Shown piece by piece: positions 16,428 through 25,512 of a stretch of DNA of 64,000 bases (the stretch's first letter is position 1; every line of letters begins with the position of its first letter). The translations under genes were made by a program, and so were the position numbers. The DNA lies in the NCBI RefSeq assembly GCF_900110465.1, contig NZ_FODV01000006.1:1-64000 (forward strand), written 5' to 3'. The stretch is from Halogranum amylolyticum. GTDB lineage: Archaea; Halobacteriota; Halobacteria; Halobacteriales; Haloferacaceae. Under the pieces are notes generated by a model, which saw nothing but the letters and a program-made list of their open reading frames with translations, searched no databases and was not told the DNA's origin.

Positions 16428-17957
16428 TCACTTTTCGCGGACAGTGCCACCGGAGAGCCCTTCCCAGGCGACCCGGTAGCCGAGCGCCGAGAGCACGGCA
16501 CTCGCGTCGTCGATGCCGTACGCTTCGAAGACCGCCTCGGCCTCGTCGAGGCTCATCCCCGGTTCGACCGTGTCTCCGAGCTCCGCCAACATCGGGGGAC
16601 GAACGAGCGTCCGACCCACTCGGCGGTGTTCGGGGAACGACTTCGTCTCGAGCGCGTCGACGCTCACCCCGAACTCCGCCGCGAGGTCGGCCAGCGTGAC
16701 GACGTCCGCGTCAGGTTCCAGCGCATCGGGGAGCGACCCGGCCGCGTCGGCGACCAACTCGGTCTCGTACTCCCGGAGGACGTCGACCACGTCCTTCACG
16801 CGGACCGAGCCGGTGTACGGAATCGCACGGTGGTCGCGGGCCGCTACCTCGTCGCTGACGGCCAGCGACTCGTCGACGGCGACGAGGAGGTCGACGTCCT
16901 CGACGCCGCTCAGTTGGCCGAGTTTCTTCTCGACGTAGTCGGGGGTCCAGAAGCCCATGATCTCGAAGTAGACTCTGAACCCGTCGTCACCAACCGTCGC
17001 CGCACCGGCGGGCGCGTAGTCGAACGCGAAGTCCGGGATCATCACACGCGTACCGTCATCGACGGCGAGCGGCTCCGGTTCGCGGACGAGCTCCCAGTCG
17101 AGGTCGAGCGATCGGAAGCGGGCGGCGAAGTCGGCCTCGACGCCGCTGTCGAAGGCCGGTTCCGCGACGGGGTCGACGCCCGGCACGGAGACGTCGGCGT
17201 CGGTGAGCACCAGCTCGCGGTCGGTGCCCCGGTCGTCGACGGTCGCCGTCAGTCGCCAGTCGTCGGTCTTCGCGACGGTTCTGAGCAGGCGGGCGAACCC
17301 GGTGCCGTAGCGTCGCGTGCGACGGAAGAGCGCGTCCGGACCGGTGACGACCAGCTCCCGCCCCTCGGGCGTCTGCCGGACCTCGTACATGAGTCGGAGT
17401 CGCTTGACCGCCGAGACGAGCATCTTCGGGTCGGCGCTCCGGATACGGACCTCGATGGCGTCGAACAGCGCGGTCTGGGCCAAAGAGAGGTTGTACTGGA
17501 CGAGCAGCTCCTCGGACGTCCACCGGGGGTCGAACTCGACGAGGATCTGGTTCACGTCCCGGTCGGCGTAGAGCGACTGTTCGACGTCGGCGACGTCGAC
17601 GCCGAGACGGTCTGCGGCGGTCGCCAGCGCCTCCGTTCGCTCGTCGTCGCTCGCGACGCCGACGGACTCGGCAGCCTCGAAGGCGACGCGCCGGACGCGT
17701 TCCGGCGGCACCGCGGCCTGCGTCTCGAACGTCGCCTCGCGCTCACAGAGCGCGGCGAAGCCGCGGACGAGCTTGAACTCGTCGGCGTCGCGTTCGAGTT
17801 CCGAGAGGGCGTCCTCCAGCGCGCCGCGTCGCTCGCCGACGTGTGTCCCGTAGGTGTCGACGACGCGGGCTGCGAGCGGTCGGTCCTCGCCGTCGACGAA
17901 CTGCGGGTGGTAGCCGCCGCCGGCGCGGGAGACGCGCAGGAGGTCCTTCGTGAGCAC
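16428..17957 (-). CDS. Bax1 nuclease (DUF790/COG3372), XPB partner
   Basis: A 509-residue protein of the Bax1 family. In other archaea Bax1 binds the XPB helicase and cuts bubble or fork DNA, giving a minimal nucleotide-excision-repair machine. N-terminal LTKDLLRVSRAGG matches the family start. The nuclease core shows MIPDFAFDY (about 345) and VYFEIMGFWTPDYVEKKL (about 370-390), with acidic and Lys residues of a PD-(D/E)xK-like site. The start is GTG at 17957: a TATA box at 17979-17987 fits a leaderless transcript from this codon, while the longer frame adds non-family residues. The xpb gene lies 4 kb downstream on the same strand. Confidence 0.87.
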   Translation of the reverse strand: MLTKDLLRVSRAGGGYHPQFVDGEDRPLAARVVDTYGTHVGERRGALEDALSELERDADEFKLVRGFAALCEREATFETQAAVPPERVRRVAFEAAESVGVASDDERTEALATAADRLGVDVADVEQSLYADRDVNQILVEFDPRWTSEELLVQYNLSLAQTALFDAIEVRIRSADPKMLVSAVKRLRLMYEVRQTPEGRELVVTGPDALFRRTRRYGTGFARLLRTVAKTDDWRLTATVDDRGTDRELVLTDADVSVPGVDPVAEPAFDSGVEADFAARFRSLDLDWELVREPEPLAVDDGTRVMIPDFAFDYAPAGAATVGDDGFRVYFEIMGFWTPDYVEKKLGQLSGVEDVDLLVAVDESLAVSDEVAARDHRAIPYTGSVRVKDVVDVLREYETELVADAAGSLPDALEPDADVVTLADLAAEFGVSVDALETKSFPEHRRVGRTLVRPPMLAELGDTVEPGMSLDEAEAVFEAYGIDDASAVLSALGYRVAWEGLSGGTVREK

Positions 17958-17978
17958 GACCGTCGGTAGTCGCCGGCT

Positions 17979-17987
17979 CTTTATAAG
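17979..17987 (-). promoter_or_regulatory. TATA box for bax1
   Basis: Minus-strand CTTATAAAG is centred about 26 nt before the GTG at 17957. It fixes the GTG as the likely leaderless start. Confidence 0.6.
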
Positions 17988-18045
17988 AGACGTGGGACCG
18001 TCCGTGGAGGACAAGGCTCATACGCGGGGCGAGTGAGCCTCCGAT

Positions 18046-18444
18046 ATGAAGCGACGGGTACTCCTCGGCACGCTCCCCTTCGCCCTGTCCGGCTGTCTCT
18101 CCTCGCTCCCCGGCCCGGACGGTCCTCGAAACCCTCCCACCGAACCGGAAGACGACCCCAGAGCGGAGGCGGAACAGAAACCGCTCGTCGCCGGCGACTT
18201 CCGGTTCAAACGGACCGACGACGAGACGCTCCGCGTCGTTCTCACGGTGACGAACCGGACCGACACGAAGCAGACCGGCACCCTCACCGGCACGCTGACT
18301 CTCAAGGGCGAGACCTACGAGCGGACGAACGAGGTCACCGTCGGCGGCGACGAGACGGTCGAGACGGAACTGGTCTACGACGAAGTCGGCTTCGAGGCGT
18401 TCAGAGACGCCGACTCGTTCGACTTCAGCGCGACCATCGAGTAA
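18046..18444 (+). CDS. Small Tat lipoprotein, haloarchaeal
   Basis: A 132-residue exported lipoprotein. The signal has KRRVLLG followed by a lipobox LSGC with Cys at 17. A Pro/acid-rich linker leads to one beta-sandwich-like domain (about 50-132) with conserved-looking Thr/Val strands (LRVVLTVTNRTDTKQTG). Such domains resemble FxLYD/DUF-type surface lipoproteins. Function is unknown. A CGTTCG-AG-CGAACG hairpin followed by a T-rich stretch lies about 35 nt after the stop and may end transcription. Confidence 0.7.
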   Translation: MKRRVLLGTLPFALSGCLSSLPGPDGPRNPPTEPEDDPRAEAEQKPLVAGDFRFKRTDDETLRVVLTVTNRTDTKQTGTLTGTLTLKGETYERTNEVTVGGDETVETELVYDEVGFEAFRDADSFDFSATIE

Positions 18445-18479
18445 GGACGAGGCCGCCGTCGCCGACCCCCGAAACGACG

Positions 18480-18510
18480 CGTTCGAGCGAACGTCGATTG
18501 TTTTACAAGT
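18480..18510 (+). terminator. Possible terminator after the lipoprotein gene
   Basis: A short hairpin with CGTTCG/CGAACG arms and a two-base loop is followed by TCGATTGTTTTAC. It is the only structured element before an AT-rich 160-nt promoter region. Confidence 0.35.
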
Positions 18511-18529
18511 TGCTAGAAGAAAGAGTTAC

Positions 18530-18673
18530 GGTACGGAGCGATATTCTTCATTATCATCTATTGAAATAAGACGCGAAATATAGTGATTTCGCCTGTGTAC
18601 ATATCTCTCAGTTCCACACTATATACCACATACAAAAACATTTCAATTATCAATACGAGTGGAGAATTGCACC
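18530..18673 (+). promoter_or_regulatory. AT-rich upstream region of the PhoX-type phosphatase gene
   Basis: About 140 nt of markedly AT-rich DNA precedes the ATG at 18674. It holds several TATA-like blocks (ACTATATACC at about 18617-18626, and a run around 18635-18650). The size suggests regulated expression, plausibly by phosphate, but no defined operator could be confirmed. Confidence 0.4.
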
Positions 18674-21319
18674 ATGGAGTTCACCAGACGAAATCTGATG
18701 GCGACGTCGCTGGCGGCCTCACTCGGCGCCAGTGTGGTCGGGACAGCGAGTGCGGCGGAGGTAGAGGAGTCAGACACACCCCGTGCGCCGAGCGTCAAGG
18801 GGTCGCTCAAGCGGTTCTCGACGACCGCGTTCGGCGCCGAGATGACGGGGCCGTTCGTGTTCGCCGACGGGACGCCACTGTACAGTCTCCAGCATCCGAG
18901 TCGGGAGAACGAGGCACCCTTCGACAAGGCCGGAATCGGCTACTTCAGCGGGTTCCAGTTCGACCTCGACGGCAACAACGACGACTTCGACGAACTGCCG
19001 ACGCCACAGACGGAGGACGAACAGCGGCAGGTCCGTTCCGGCAACGGCGACTACGTCCTGCTCGCACAGGAGGAAGACGAGATCAACGGCGGGGCGGAGC
19101 GACTCGGCGTCGCGCAGACCCCCGACGGGACCGACATCACGCAGGACAACTTCGTCGGCACCCAGTACGGTGACGCCGCGTACAACCCCGACTGCAACCA
19201 GTTCGTCGCGACCGACGACGAGGGGACCGAGGGCTACCTCTTCACGAACTGGGAGAACAGCCCCGGCAACGTCTCGCGGATCCCGCTCAGCCAGGACGAC
19301 AACGGCGAGTGGAGCGCCGACCTCGAGAACGCGATCAACCTCGCGAACACGGACGCGCTCCGCGAACTCGGCGGGACGCGGATCAACTGCTACGGCAACC
19401 TCAGCCCGTGGAACACGATGATCTCCTCCGAGGAGAACTACGCACATCCACGGGTGTCGCTGACTGCGACGGTGGGGGACGTCGTCGAGGCGGGGTCCGG
19501 GAAAGGCATCGCCGGGGCCGCACAGTTCTGGAACCGGCCGAACCCGTCGGAGATTCAAGACGCCGTCGACGACTACTACGGCGACGAGTCGTGGTCCATC
19601 CAGGGGTACTGGGCACTCGACGGCGTCGAGTTCCTCGCGTACTACCTCGGGGCCGAACGGGTCGACCAGCCCGAGGAAGGGTCGGAGACCACCACGTACC
19701 CCATCGGCGACGTCTATCCGAACCCCTATCGCTACGGCTACCACGTCGACTTCCGCGACGCCGCGGCCGACGAGCCCCAGCCGGTGAAGTACTACGTGAT
19801 GGGTCGGGCCGCCTGGGAGGCGCCGGACGTCCAGAGCGACGAGAAGACGGTCTACGGCTGTTCGGACGGCGACAGCAAGGGCATCTACAAGTTCGTCGCC
19901 GACGAACCGATCCCGAGCTACGACGACCCGATGGACGTCGCCGGGACGCTCTACGCCCCCAAGATCACCAGTCCGGAGGCCAAGCAGCGACTCTCCCCCG
20001 CGAACGTCGCCCTCGACGTCGAGTGGATCGAACTGGGCCACGCGAGCAACGCGGAGGCCGAGGAGTGGATCGCCGAGTACGACGACGTCACGCAGGTCGA
20101 CTACCTCGAAGCGCACGCCGAGACCGACTGGGAGGAGGACCGCGCGGCGGCGCTCGAAGAGGCCGACAAGGAGGTCGTCGAAAACGGCAATCAGAACTAC
20201 ATCACAGACGCGGAGATCGTCGAGTGGGCCGAGCAGTACGCCGAGGACGGCCCCGACGGCGTCGACGAGGAGCTCCGAAAGATTCCGTTCCTCGAGACCC
20301 GGGCGGCCGCCAAGGAGATCGGTGCGTCGATCGAGTTCAACAAGGCCGAGGGCGTCGACAGCGTCGACGGCGCGGGGCCGGGCGACTTCGTCTACTTCGG
20401 CATCTCCGAGTTCAACGACGACCTCGCCAACGACGTCGGCGACGTCCAGATGGACCGCGTCGACGGCGGCGTCGTCTACCGGGCCGAACTCGAACCCGAC
20501 TACAACGTCTCGACGCTCGAACCGGTCATCGTCGGCCCTGACTTCACCGACCCGCCGGAGGACGCCGACGACGCGCTCCGCAACGTCGACAACGTCTACG
20601 TGATGGACGACGGACGCGTCCTCTGCTGTGAGGACGGGTTCGGTGGACCTGCCCGTTCGTACCCCAACGACTGTATGTACGTCTACCAGCCGAACGTCCA
20701 GGTCGACGTCGGGTCTCTCGCCGTCAGGAAGGGAGCGACCGGAACCACCGACCTGTACGCCTCGTCGCTGCCGCAGGGCGTCTCCGGTGGCCGAGTCGAC
20801 GTCACCGTCTCGGACCCGGCGGTCACGACTATCACCGGCGTCTCCTTCGCCGACGGCCTGTCGCCGACGAACTGTACCATCACCGGCGACGGGTCGCGAG
20901 CGATACTGCGGTTCGCCGACGCCGAGGGGAACGTCCAGCCCGGCGCGAGTCGCGCCACGCTCGCGACGCTCGAACTGGAAGCAGAGAGCGTCGGGAGCGC
21001 CGACCTCGACGTGGAGATCAAGAAGATGGACGACGAGGGCGGCGACGCCATCGACGCGAATGCCCGCAGCGGCGTCGCCGTCGTCGGTCCGCAGGGGCCG
21101 CCGGCCGTCGGCGACGGTGAGCAACCGACCGACCCCGACGGCGACGGTCGCTACGAGGACGTCGACGGCGACGGCCGCGTCGACTACGACGACATCGAAC
21201 TGCTGTTCGAGGAGTTCGACTCCGACGCCGTCCAGCAGAACGGTCCAGCCTTCGACTTCAACGAGAACGGCAAACTCGACTACGACGACCTGACGACGCT
21301 GTTCGGCGAGGTCGACTGA
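18674..21319 (+). CDS. Secreted PhoX-type alkaline phosphatase (DUF839) with C-terminal cohesin-like and dockerin-like domains
   Basis: An 881-residue protein. A Tat signal (TRRNLMATSLAAS) is followed by a large PhoX/DUF839 catalytic region (about 35-665), the Ca/Fe-dependent phosphatase fold with GDYVLLAQEEDE, TNWENSP, LSPWNTMISSEEN and VYGCSDGDSKG segments. Residues about 673-800 form an Ig-like, cohesin-type domain (VQVDVGSLAVRKGATG...). The last 65 residues hold two Asp-rich EF-hand/dockerin-like repeats (DGDGRVDYDD and NENGKLDYDD). PhoX enzymes release phosphate from organic esters outside the cell. The extra modules suggest calcium-dependent attachment to partners or to itself. Confidence 0.85.
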   Translation: MEFTRRNLMATSLAASLGASVVGTASAAEVEESDTPRAPSVKGSLKRFSTTAFGAEMTGPFVFADGTPLYSLQHPSRENEAPFDKAGIGYFSGFQFDLDGNNDDFDELPTPQTEDEQRQVRSGNGDYVLLAQEEDEINGGAERLGVAQTPDGTDITQDNFVGTQYGDAAYNPDCNQFVATDDEGTEGYLFTNWENSPGNVSRIPLSQDDNGEWSADLENAINLANTDALRELGGTRINCYGNLSPWNTMISSEENYAHPRVSLTATVGDVVEAGSGKGIAGAAQFWNRPNPSEIQDAVDDYYGDESWSIQGYWALDGVEFLAYYLGAERVDQPEEGSETTTYPIGDVYPNPYRYGYHVDFRDAAADEPQPVKYYVMGRAAWEAPDVQSDEKTVYGCSDGDSKGIYKFVADEPIPSYDDPMDVAGTLYAPKITSPEAKQRLSPANVALDVEWIELGHASNAEAEEWIAEYDDVTQVDYLEAHAETDWEEDRAAALEEADKEVVENGNQNYITDAEIVEWAEQYAEDGPDGVDEELRKIPFLETRAAAKEIGASIEFNKAEGVDSVDGAGPGDFVYFGISEFNDDLANDVGDVQMDRVDGGVVYRAELEPDYNVSTLEPVIVGPDFTDPPEDADDALRNVDNVYVMDDGRVLCCEDGFGGPARSYPNDCMYVYQPNVQVDVGSLAVRKGATGTTDLYASSLPQGVSGGRVDVTVSDPAVTTITGVSFADGLSPTNCTITGDGSRAILRFADAEGNVQPGASRATLATLELEAESVGSADLDVEIKKMDDEGGDAIDANARSGVAVVGPQGPPAVGDGEQPTDPDGDGRYEDVDGDGRVDYDDIELLFEEFDSDAVQQNGPAFDFNENGKLDYDDLTTLFGEVD

Positions 21320-21475
21320 GGCGTCGAGTCGGACGACGGGAGGAGACGTCGTCTCGGCCGACTGAGCCGACCGCGGCGTCGGCCTCCGCGTCCGTCACCC
21401 CGACCAGGCACCGCAGCGCGAATCACCGGCACGACCGGGACCACCCCAGCGACACGCAGACGAGGGCACATCCAG

Positions 21476-21922
21476 ATGGCAAACACAGAGCAGATGTCGA
21501 GATCAGAGACCCCACCGACCACACCGGAAGACGAGACAGTGTACCGCGACTACATCCTCGACGTTCGGATCGTCGAACACCGGTCGCAGACCGACGGCGA
21601 CGTGCAGTACCGGTTCGAGGCACCTCACCACGAGGGATGCAGCTTCGACGACCCCGAGGTGGCCGAACTGTACGCCGACGTCTACTTCGACGTCAACGGC
21701 TTCGAGGAGGCCGGAACCGGCGACCGCGGCGTCCCGCCGACGATCATCCAGGCGGGCCGCGACACGCTCGTCGCGTACCTGTTCACCCAACCGCACACGG
21801 ACGTCTACTGGCTGGCCTCCTTCTACGGCGAGAAACCGGAGAAGATCCAGCGGTACATCAACCGCGTCGAGAAGCGAGCGACAAAGATTCGGGAGGGGGC
21901 GAGAGAACACGGGATGGAGTAG
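21476..21922 (+). CDS. Hypothetical haloarchaeal protein
   Basis: A 148-residue acidic soluble protein without signal or membrane segment. The core (about 22-130) has alternating strands (YILDVRIVEHR, DVQYRFEAPHHEG) and a helical C-terminus (EKIQRYINRVEKRATKIREGA). It is not recognised. It sits between the phosphatase (157-nt gap) and convergent xpb and probably has its own promoter. Third-position G/C use is normal for the window, so it is a real gene. Confidence 0.65.
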   Translation: MANTEQMSRSETPPTTPEDETVYRDYILDVRIVEHRSQTDGDVQYRFEAPHHEGCSFDDPEVAELYADVYFDVNGFEEAGTGDRGVPPTIIQAGRDTLVAYLFTQPHTDVYWLASFYGEKPEKIQRYINRVEKRATKIREGAREHGME

Positions 21923-22079
21923 ACGGGCGTCGAAAGCGGGGTGACGGCGGAACGTCGAGAGCGAGAGTCGTCACCGACGACGGCTTGCTCTTCTCGAACC
22001 TCAGACCGATGCGCTGACCGTCGTCAGTGCCGACAGTCTTCGATACTGAACATACCGACTCCGGTGTCGGTGACCGACG

Positions 22080-23450
22080 TCACCGACGGCGACTCGCTAT
22101 GTTCTCTTCGGCCGTCTCGGAACTCACCAACTCGTACAGCAGCGCCCGCCCGCCGTCGGCTTTCGGGCGGAGCACCCGCCCGAGTCGCTGGGTGAACTCG
22201 CGTTCGCTCCCGCTGCCCGAGAGGACGACGGCGACGTTGGCGTCGGGGACGTCGACCCCCTCGTCGAGGACGTTCGCCGCCACGACCCGGCTGTACCGAC
22301 CCTCTCGGAACCGTTCGAGGATCTCGCGGCGCTCCTTCGCACCCGTCTCGTTGGTGATCGCCGGGATCAGGAACCGCTCGGAGAGTCGGTAGACCAGTTC
22401 GGTGTGCGCCGTGAAGACGATGACGCGGTCCTCGCGGTGACGGTCGAGAATCGCACCGAGTTCACGCACCTTCTCGTCGGCGTTGAGCATGATGTCGCGG
22501 GCGCGTTGCTTCGCCAGCAACGCCTCGCGAGCACGCGGGTCGTTGCCCGAGCGCATCACGAGTTTCTGGTAGTCGCTGCCGCTCTGCAGCGAGAGTCCCG
22601 AGGTACGGAGATAGTCGACGAACGTCCCCTGTGCCTCCTCGTAGCGTTCGCGCTCCGCGGAGGTGAGTTCGACCTCGACGCGCTTGATGTCGTACGGGGC
22701 GAGATGCTCCCCTGCCAGGTCGTCGACGTCGACGTCGTACACCTTCGGGCCGACGAGGTCCGAGACGGTCTCGTGGGCACCGTCTGGGCGTTCGAACGTC
22801 GCCGTCAGCCCCAACCGGGCTGGGGCAGCGAGCAGCCGCCCGATGTCCCGATACCCCTCACCGCCGAGATGGTGGACCTCGTCGAAGACGACGAAGCCGA
22901 AGTCGCCGCCGACTTCGTCGGCGCGGAGGTACGCCGAGTCGTACGTCGAGACGGTGATCGGCTCCTGGACCTGCTCGCCGCCGCCGAACTGGCCGATCGG
23001 GACGTCGAACTCGGCTTCCAGTTCGCGTCGCCACTGTTCGAGCAGGTCGACGGTCGGGACGACGACGAGCGTCGGCACCGACAGCGCCACGATGGCGGCG
23101 ACGGCGATCACCGTCTTGCCGCTGCCGGTCGGCAGTTCGAGCACTCCACGTTCGCCCGCGTCGCGCCAGGCGTCCAGCGCGTCGCGCTGGTACTCCCGGA
23201 GGTCGTACGACGTCGACAGCGAGAGCGACGCCGCGGGGAGCACGCGGTCGTCGACGTCGGCGCCGCGCTCGCCGAGGACGGCCCGGAGGAAGGCGTACCG
23301 GTAGGCCGGCGCACGGGCCGTCCCGCTCCGGGCGTCGATCTCGACGCCAGGGAGGTCTGCGAGCGACTCGACGTCGCGGTCGACGGCGTCGAGTCTGAGC
23401 GTGCCGTTCTCGAACGAGAGCCTCACTGTCACTGGCGGGTCGTTGGACAC
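22080..23450 (-). CDS. XPB/Rad25-type DNA helicase
   Basis: A 456-residue SF2 helicase that opens damaged DNA; in archaea it pairs with Bax1. An N-terminal damage-recognition-like domain (about 1-75) precedes LREYQRDAL, Walker A LPTGSGKT, DEVHH (motif II), the ATFERPDG motif III region, and the C-terminal QRLGRVLR (motif VI). The start is GTG; 23450 (VSNDPPVTV) and 23432 are both possible, and no ATG fits. It is on the same strand as bax1, but three plus-strand genes intervene. Confidence 0.9.
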   Translation of the reverse strand: MSNDPPVTVRLSFENGTLRLDAVDRDVESLADLPGVEIDARSGTARAPAYRYAFLRAVLGERGADVDDRVLPAASLSLSTSYDLREYQRDALDAWRDAGERGVLELPTGSGKTVIAVAAIVALSVPTLVVVPTVDLLEQWRRELEAEFDVPIGQFGGGEQVQEPITVSTYDSAYLRADEVGGDFGFVVFDEVHHLGGEGYRDIGRLLAAPARLGLTATFERPDGAHETVSDLVGPKVYDVDVDDLAGEHLAPYDIKRVEVELTSAERERYEEAQGTFVDYLRTSGLSLQSGSDYQKLVMRSGNDPRAREALLAKQRARDIMLNADEKVRELGAILDRHREDRVIVFTAHTELVYRLSERFLIPAITNETGAKERREILERFREGRYSRVVAANVLDEGVDVPDANVAVVLSGSGSEREFTQRLGRVLRPKADGGRALLYELVSSETAEENIASRRR

Positions 23451-23640
23451 ACGGAGATTTGTGCGTTCCGACACCAGTCGGTGTGGAGACGGATGGAGAG
23501 ATGACGCGCGATGTGGTGGGCGGCACGTCAGAGAAGACGTCGCGGTGGTAGTCGGATCACACCGCGAGGCGATCGTCCACTCCGTCGTAAAATCCCGAAG
23601 TTCCCGAACTCTCAAACCGTTCGCCCGCGATTGAAGACGT

Positions 23641-23793
23641 ATGAGCGACGAGATGCCACAACCGGTTGCGACGTTTCTCCAGAACGCAGAATCGGTCTAC
23701 GACGAGTACGACGAGGGGTACATCGACCCCGACGCCGCGCTGTCAGTGCTCGGCGACCACATCACCGAACTCCGGGACAGTTACGAAGACTGA
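23641..23793 (+). CDS. 50-residue acidic hypothetical protein
   Basis: A short frame starting MSDEMPQPVATFLQNAE and ending HITELRDSYED. It is acidic, predicted helical, with strong G/C third-position bias like real genes here. It has no cysteines and no membrane segment. It is separated by a hairpin from the convergent ABC transporter ATPase. Function unknown. Confidence 0.6.
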   Translation: MSDEMPQPVATFLQNAESVYDEYDEGYIDPDAALSVLGDHITELRDSYED

Positions 23794-23798
23794 CTTCC

Positions 23799-23816
23799 TC
23801 CCACGACTTCGTGGGA
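23799..23816. terminator. Hairpin between convergent genes (possible bidirectional terminator or IS-end remnant)
   Basis: TCCCACG and CGTGGGA pair perfectly around ACTT, followed on the plus strand by TTTCTCC. It lies between the stops at 23793 and 23849, so it can end both transcripts. Its form also resembles the sub-terminal hairpins of haloarchaeal IS200/IS605-type elements, though no transposase or TnpB remains nearby. Confidence 0.5.
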
Positions 23817-23848
23817 TTTCTCCTCGACAGCGTGTAAGCGCTGGAACG

Positions 23849-24634
23849 CTACTCCCCGATGAGACCGCGGATATGCTCGACGTACTCGGCGAACGCGGCG
23901 TCGGTTCGCTCGCGCGGCCGAGCGAGGTCGACGTTGACGACTTCGCGGACGCGACCCGGGTCGGCGGCCATGACGACGACACGATCCGAGAGCGTCACCG
24001 CCTCTTCGACGTCGTGGGTGACGAACAGCACCGTCTTCTGCGTCTCCGACCAGATGCTCAGCAGTTCCGCGTGGAGCATGTCGCGCGTCTGGGCGTCGAC
24101 CGCGCCGAACGGTTCGTCCATGAGCAGCAGTTCCGGGTCGACGGCGAGCGCGCGGGCGATGCCGACGCGCTGTTTCATCCCGCCGGAGAGCTCCTTCGGA
24201 TAGGCGTCGGCGAAGTCGCTCAGGCCGACGAGATCGAGCATCTCGCGGATTCGTCGCTTGCGCTCGGTCTTCTCGACGCCCTGCTCTTCGAGGCCGAAAG
24301 CGACGTTCTCTCGGACCGTCCGCCACGGGAACAGCCCGTACTCCTGGAAGACCATCCCTCTGTCCGTCCCCGGCCCCTCGACGGGGGTGCCGTCGAGTCG
24401 GACCGCGCCCGACGTCGGCATCTCCAGACCGGCGATGAGGCGGAACAGCGTCGTCTTCCCACAGCCGGAGGGGCCGACGATGCAGACGAACTCGCCGTCC
24501 CCGACGTCGAAGTTCACGTCCGCCAGCGCCTGGACGGTCTGGCGCTCCGACTCGTAGCGTTTTCCGAGGCCGTCGACGTCGACTTTGCGGGTCGGCCGTC
24601 CGTTCCGGTCGGTCTGTCGATCTTCGAGACTCAT
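23849..24634 (-). CDS. ABC transporter ATP-binding protein (NitT/TauT/SsuB type)
   Basis: A 261-residue ATPase powering uptake of a small anion or organic solute such as nitrate, taurine, alkanesulfonate or a thiamine precursor. Seen are Walker A GPSGCGKTT, the Q-loop (FQEYGLFPW), signature LSGGMKQR, Walker B LLLMDEPFGAVD and H-loop VTHDVEEA. The FPWRTV pattern after the Q-loop is typical of this subfamily. The ATG overlaps the permease stop (ATGA). It is the last gene of a three-gene operon. Confidence 0.93.
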   Translation of the reverse strand: MSLEDRQTDRNGRPTRKVDVDGLGKRYESERQTVQALADVNFDVGDGEFVCIVGPSGCGKTTLFRLIAGLEMPTSGAVRLDGTPVEGPGTDRGMVFQEYGLFPWRTVRENVAFGLEEQGVEKTERKRRIREMLDLVGLSDFADAYPKELSGGMKQRVGIARALAVDPELLLMDEPFGAVDAQTRDMLHAELLSIWSETQKTVLFVTHDVEEAVTLSDRVVVMAADPGRVREVVNVDLARPRERTDAAFAEYVEHIRGLIGE

Positions 24635-25512
24635 GCTCTCCACTCCAGAACGTTCCGCTCGACGCGTCGGAACACGCCGTCGCTGACGAGGAACACCGCG
24701 CTGATGACGAGCATGTAGGCGACCGAGACGTCCATCGAGAGGTTCTGTGCGGCGTTGATGATCTGGAATCCGACGCCCGGCGCGCCGAACAGTTCGGCGG
24801 CGACGACGATCATCCAACACTGCCCGATGCTGGTGCGGATGCCGGTCATGATCGACGGCGAGGCGGCCGGCAGGACGACCTTCCGGATCATCGTGAGATC
24901 GTCGTCGACGCCGAGGCTGGCGGCGACCTCTTTCAACTCCGTGGAGACGCCCTCGACACCCGAGGAGGCGTTGTAGAAGTTGATCCAGAACGCCCCGATG
25001 CCGACGATGAACGCCGCGCCGTTGTGGTTGACGCCGAGCCAGATGATGGCGAAGGCGATCCACGCCAGCGGCGGGATCGGCCGCAAGACGCGCGTCACGG
25101 GCGTGAACGCCGCGTCGAGCGTTCGACTCCACCCCATCGCGACGCCCGCGGCGACGCCGAGGACGCTCCCGACGAACAGCCCGGGGACGTAGTGATAGAG
25201 GCTCTCGACGAGTTTTACGGGCAGTCGAGTCGCCGGAATCTCCAGTCCGAGGAGCGGGAGCGTGAACGTCGCCGGGGCGGTGAGTTCCGTCGCGAACGCC
25301 TCGACGACGGCCAGCGGCGTCGGGAGGAGGATCCCGCCGACGGCCATCGCGCCGAGTTGCCAGACGGCGAGGAACGCGAGCGTCCCGAGCGCGCCCAGCC
25401 CGGCCCGGCGACCGTCGAACTCGTTGCCCAGGAAGCGTGCGCCGAGCGAGTCGTCGGTGTCGGTGCCGGCGGTTATTCCTCCCACGCCGGCAGTGCTACT
25501 CTCCTTGCTCAT
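24631..25512 (-). CDS. ABC transporter permease (NitT/TauT type)
   Basis: A 293-residue inner-membrane permease of the SsuC/TauC family with about six helices. It has the cytoplasmic EAA-type coupling loop seen around VAASLGVDDDLTMIRKVVLPAASPSIMTG (about 195-225). It forms the channel with the ATPase encoded downstream. The N-terminal 30 residues are a non-conserved cytoplasmic tail. It overlaps both neighbours by four bases (ATGA), indicating tight translational coupling. Confidence 0.92.
   Translation of the reverse strand: MSKESSTAGVGGITAGTDTDDSLGARFLGNEFDGRRAGLGALGTLAFLAVWQLGAMAVGGILLPTPLAVVEAFATELTAPATFTLPLLGLEIPATRLPVKLVESLYHYVPGLFVGSVLGVAAGVAMGWSRTLDAAFTPVTRVLRPIPPLAWIAFAIIWLGVNHNGAAFIVGIGAFWINFYNASSGVEGVSTELKEVAASLGVDDDLTMIRKVVLPAASPSIMTGIRTSIGQCWMIVVAAELFGAPGVGFQIINAAQNLSMDVSVAYMLVISAVFLVSDGVFRRVERNVLEWRA

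Noticed and set aside
18770..21124. Long minus-strand open frame across the phosphatase gene (784 codons)
   Set aside because: Composition is typical of a shadow frame (Val/Arg/Asp-rich, no motifs), and the plus strand encodes a well-defined PhoX-type protein.
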